DNA of 64,000 bases, from contig NC_135554.1 of the NCBI RefSeq assembly GCF_964340395.1, positions 5,285,475-5,349,474 of the forward strand. The letters run 5' to 3'. The first letter of the stretch is position 1, and each line of letters starts with the position of its first letter. Position numbers and translations under genes: made by a program. The DNA comes from Glandiceps talaboti (Eukaryota; Hemichordata; Enteropneusta; Spengelidae). Below, piece after piece: positions 63,272-64,000 of this stretch. The notes below the pieces were generated by a model. That model was not told the DNA's origin, did not search any database, and was given only the letters and a program-made list of their open reading frames with translations.

Positions 63272-63960
63272 GGGGGGGTTCTAGGGGTCTCCCTCATGAA
63301 GCCCTGGGGGATTTTTACTTCTAAAGGCAATGTTTAGGCTGTTCACAGACACTTTCAGACAATAATTTGCAAGCATTACACGACAGCTCGAACATGTAAA
63401 AAGCAACTACATAAGGTTGAAACATGTTTGAAATAAAGTTCCATAGCATCTTGACAGTAAGAGGTGGAGGAAAGAACTTTGATTTGAAACTGGAACATGT
63501 CTACCTCTTATGGGGGAGGGGGTTCTAGGGGGTCTCCCCCTAGAATCCCTGCTGGAGGATGTTTTTTACTCTTAAAGCCAATTTTCAGGCTATTAACAGA
63601 CACTTTCAGACAATAATTTGCAAGCTTTACAAGACAGCTCTAACAATTGTAAAAAGCAACTACACATGGTTGAAACATTTTTGAAATAAAGTTTCATAGC
63701 ATCTTGACAGTAAGAGATGGAGGGAAGAACTTTGATTTGAGGCTTGAACATGTCTACTTCTAGGGGGTCTCCCCTAGAAGTTTTTTTTTACCAATTTTGG
63801 TGAATCTTATTGTTGGTTAAACGAATGAGTGGCCTCTGGGGTGATGGAGTCCAAGGGATTCCCCCTGCCAGATCTGCAGTTTTTTGTTTCTATTTAGGCA
63901 ATTCTTAGGTTATTCATAGCCTCAGAGATATATATTGCCAAGCATCGAAAAGCTAAAGTA
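63272..63960. repeat. Tandem repeat of about 250 bp, 2-3 copies
   Basis: TTCTAGGGGTCTCCCTCATG at 63280 and TTCTAGGGGGTCTCCCCCTA at 63533 begin units that share GACACTTTCAGACAATAATT, TGCAAGCWTTACAMGACAGC, GAAATAAAGTTYCATAGCAT and ACTTTGATTTGA. A third begins at about 63757 and is much more degraded (GGCAATTCTTAGGTTATTCA, CCAAGCATCGAAAAGC). It reaches close to the window edge. Confidence 0.85.
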
Positions 63961-64000
63961 AATCTAAATTTTTAGATAAGTTTTCCATGTTATAAAAGTG

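Overview
The window is AT-rich nuclear DNA from an animal. Genes have introns with GT-AG junctions, the tandem C2H2 zinc-finger genes are of metazoan type, and there are remnants of non-LTR, BEL/Pao, pogo-like and hAT transposons plus many microsatellites. A marine invertebrate, possibly a hemichordate or another non-vertebrate deuterostome, would fit, but nothing here fixes the species. Most of the window is repeats and introns, and most long open frames are shadows of tandem repeats.

Layout. 1-2.8 kb: a GACT-rich satellite with a roughly 1.45-kb higher-order period. 2.8-7.2 kb: mostly unique non-coding DNA with one weak minus-strand exon candidate. 7.2-12.6 kb: two copies of a dispersed segment around an NHL-repeat relic and a four-phase tetranucleotide array. 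12.6-16.4 kb: a transposon graveyard with a LINE 3' end, a BEL/Pao integrase end and likely LTR, a 36-bp minisatellite, and a pogo-like transposase split by a nested insertion. 19.4-30.2 kb: zinc-finger gene 1. 30.4-31.8 kb: a good copy of a dispersed element recognisable by TAGCACAACTG ends. 32.4-35.9 kb: a 39-bp minisatellite of about 90 units. 37.6-44.1 kb: a five-exon gene of unknown function, 458 aa as I splice it. 44.6-50 kb: two LINE remnants and a perfect 103-bp-arm palindrome with a 9-bp target duplication. 50.9-54 kb and 56-61 kb: zinc-finger genes 2 and 3. 61-64 kb: microsatellites, dispersed-element fragments and a roughly 250-bp tandem repeat.

The main coding content is a three-gene family made by segmental duplication. 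Each member has a probable 5' non-coding exon, a 103-nt coding exon with a conserved N-terminal module, a phase-1 intron, and a large exon carrying the rest of the N-terminal region plus 18, 11 or 14 C2H2 fingers joined by TNERP/TKERP linkers. Decayed finger relics follow all three stop codons. The introns of genes 2 and 3 carry the same dispersed element exactly 132 bp after the exon-1 donor, and gene 1 keeps a remnant of it, so the insertion preceded duplication. Lineage-specific C2H2 families of this kind usually encode nuclear DNA-binding regulators, sometimes transposon repressors. That role is inferred here, not shown. The unknown five-exon gene lies between genes 1 and 2 and is unrelated to them by sequence.
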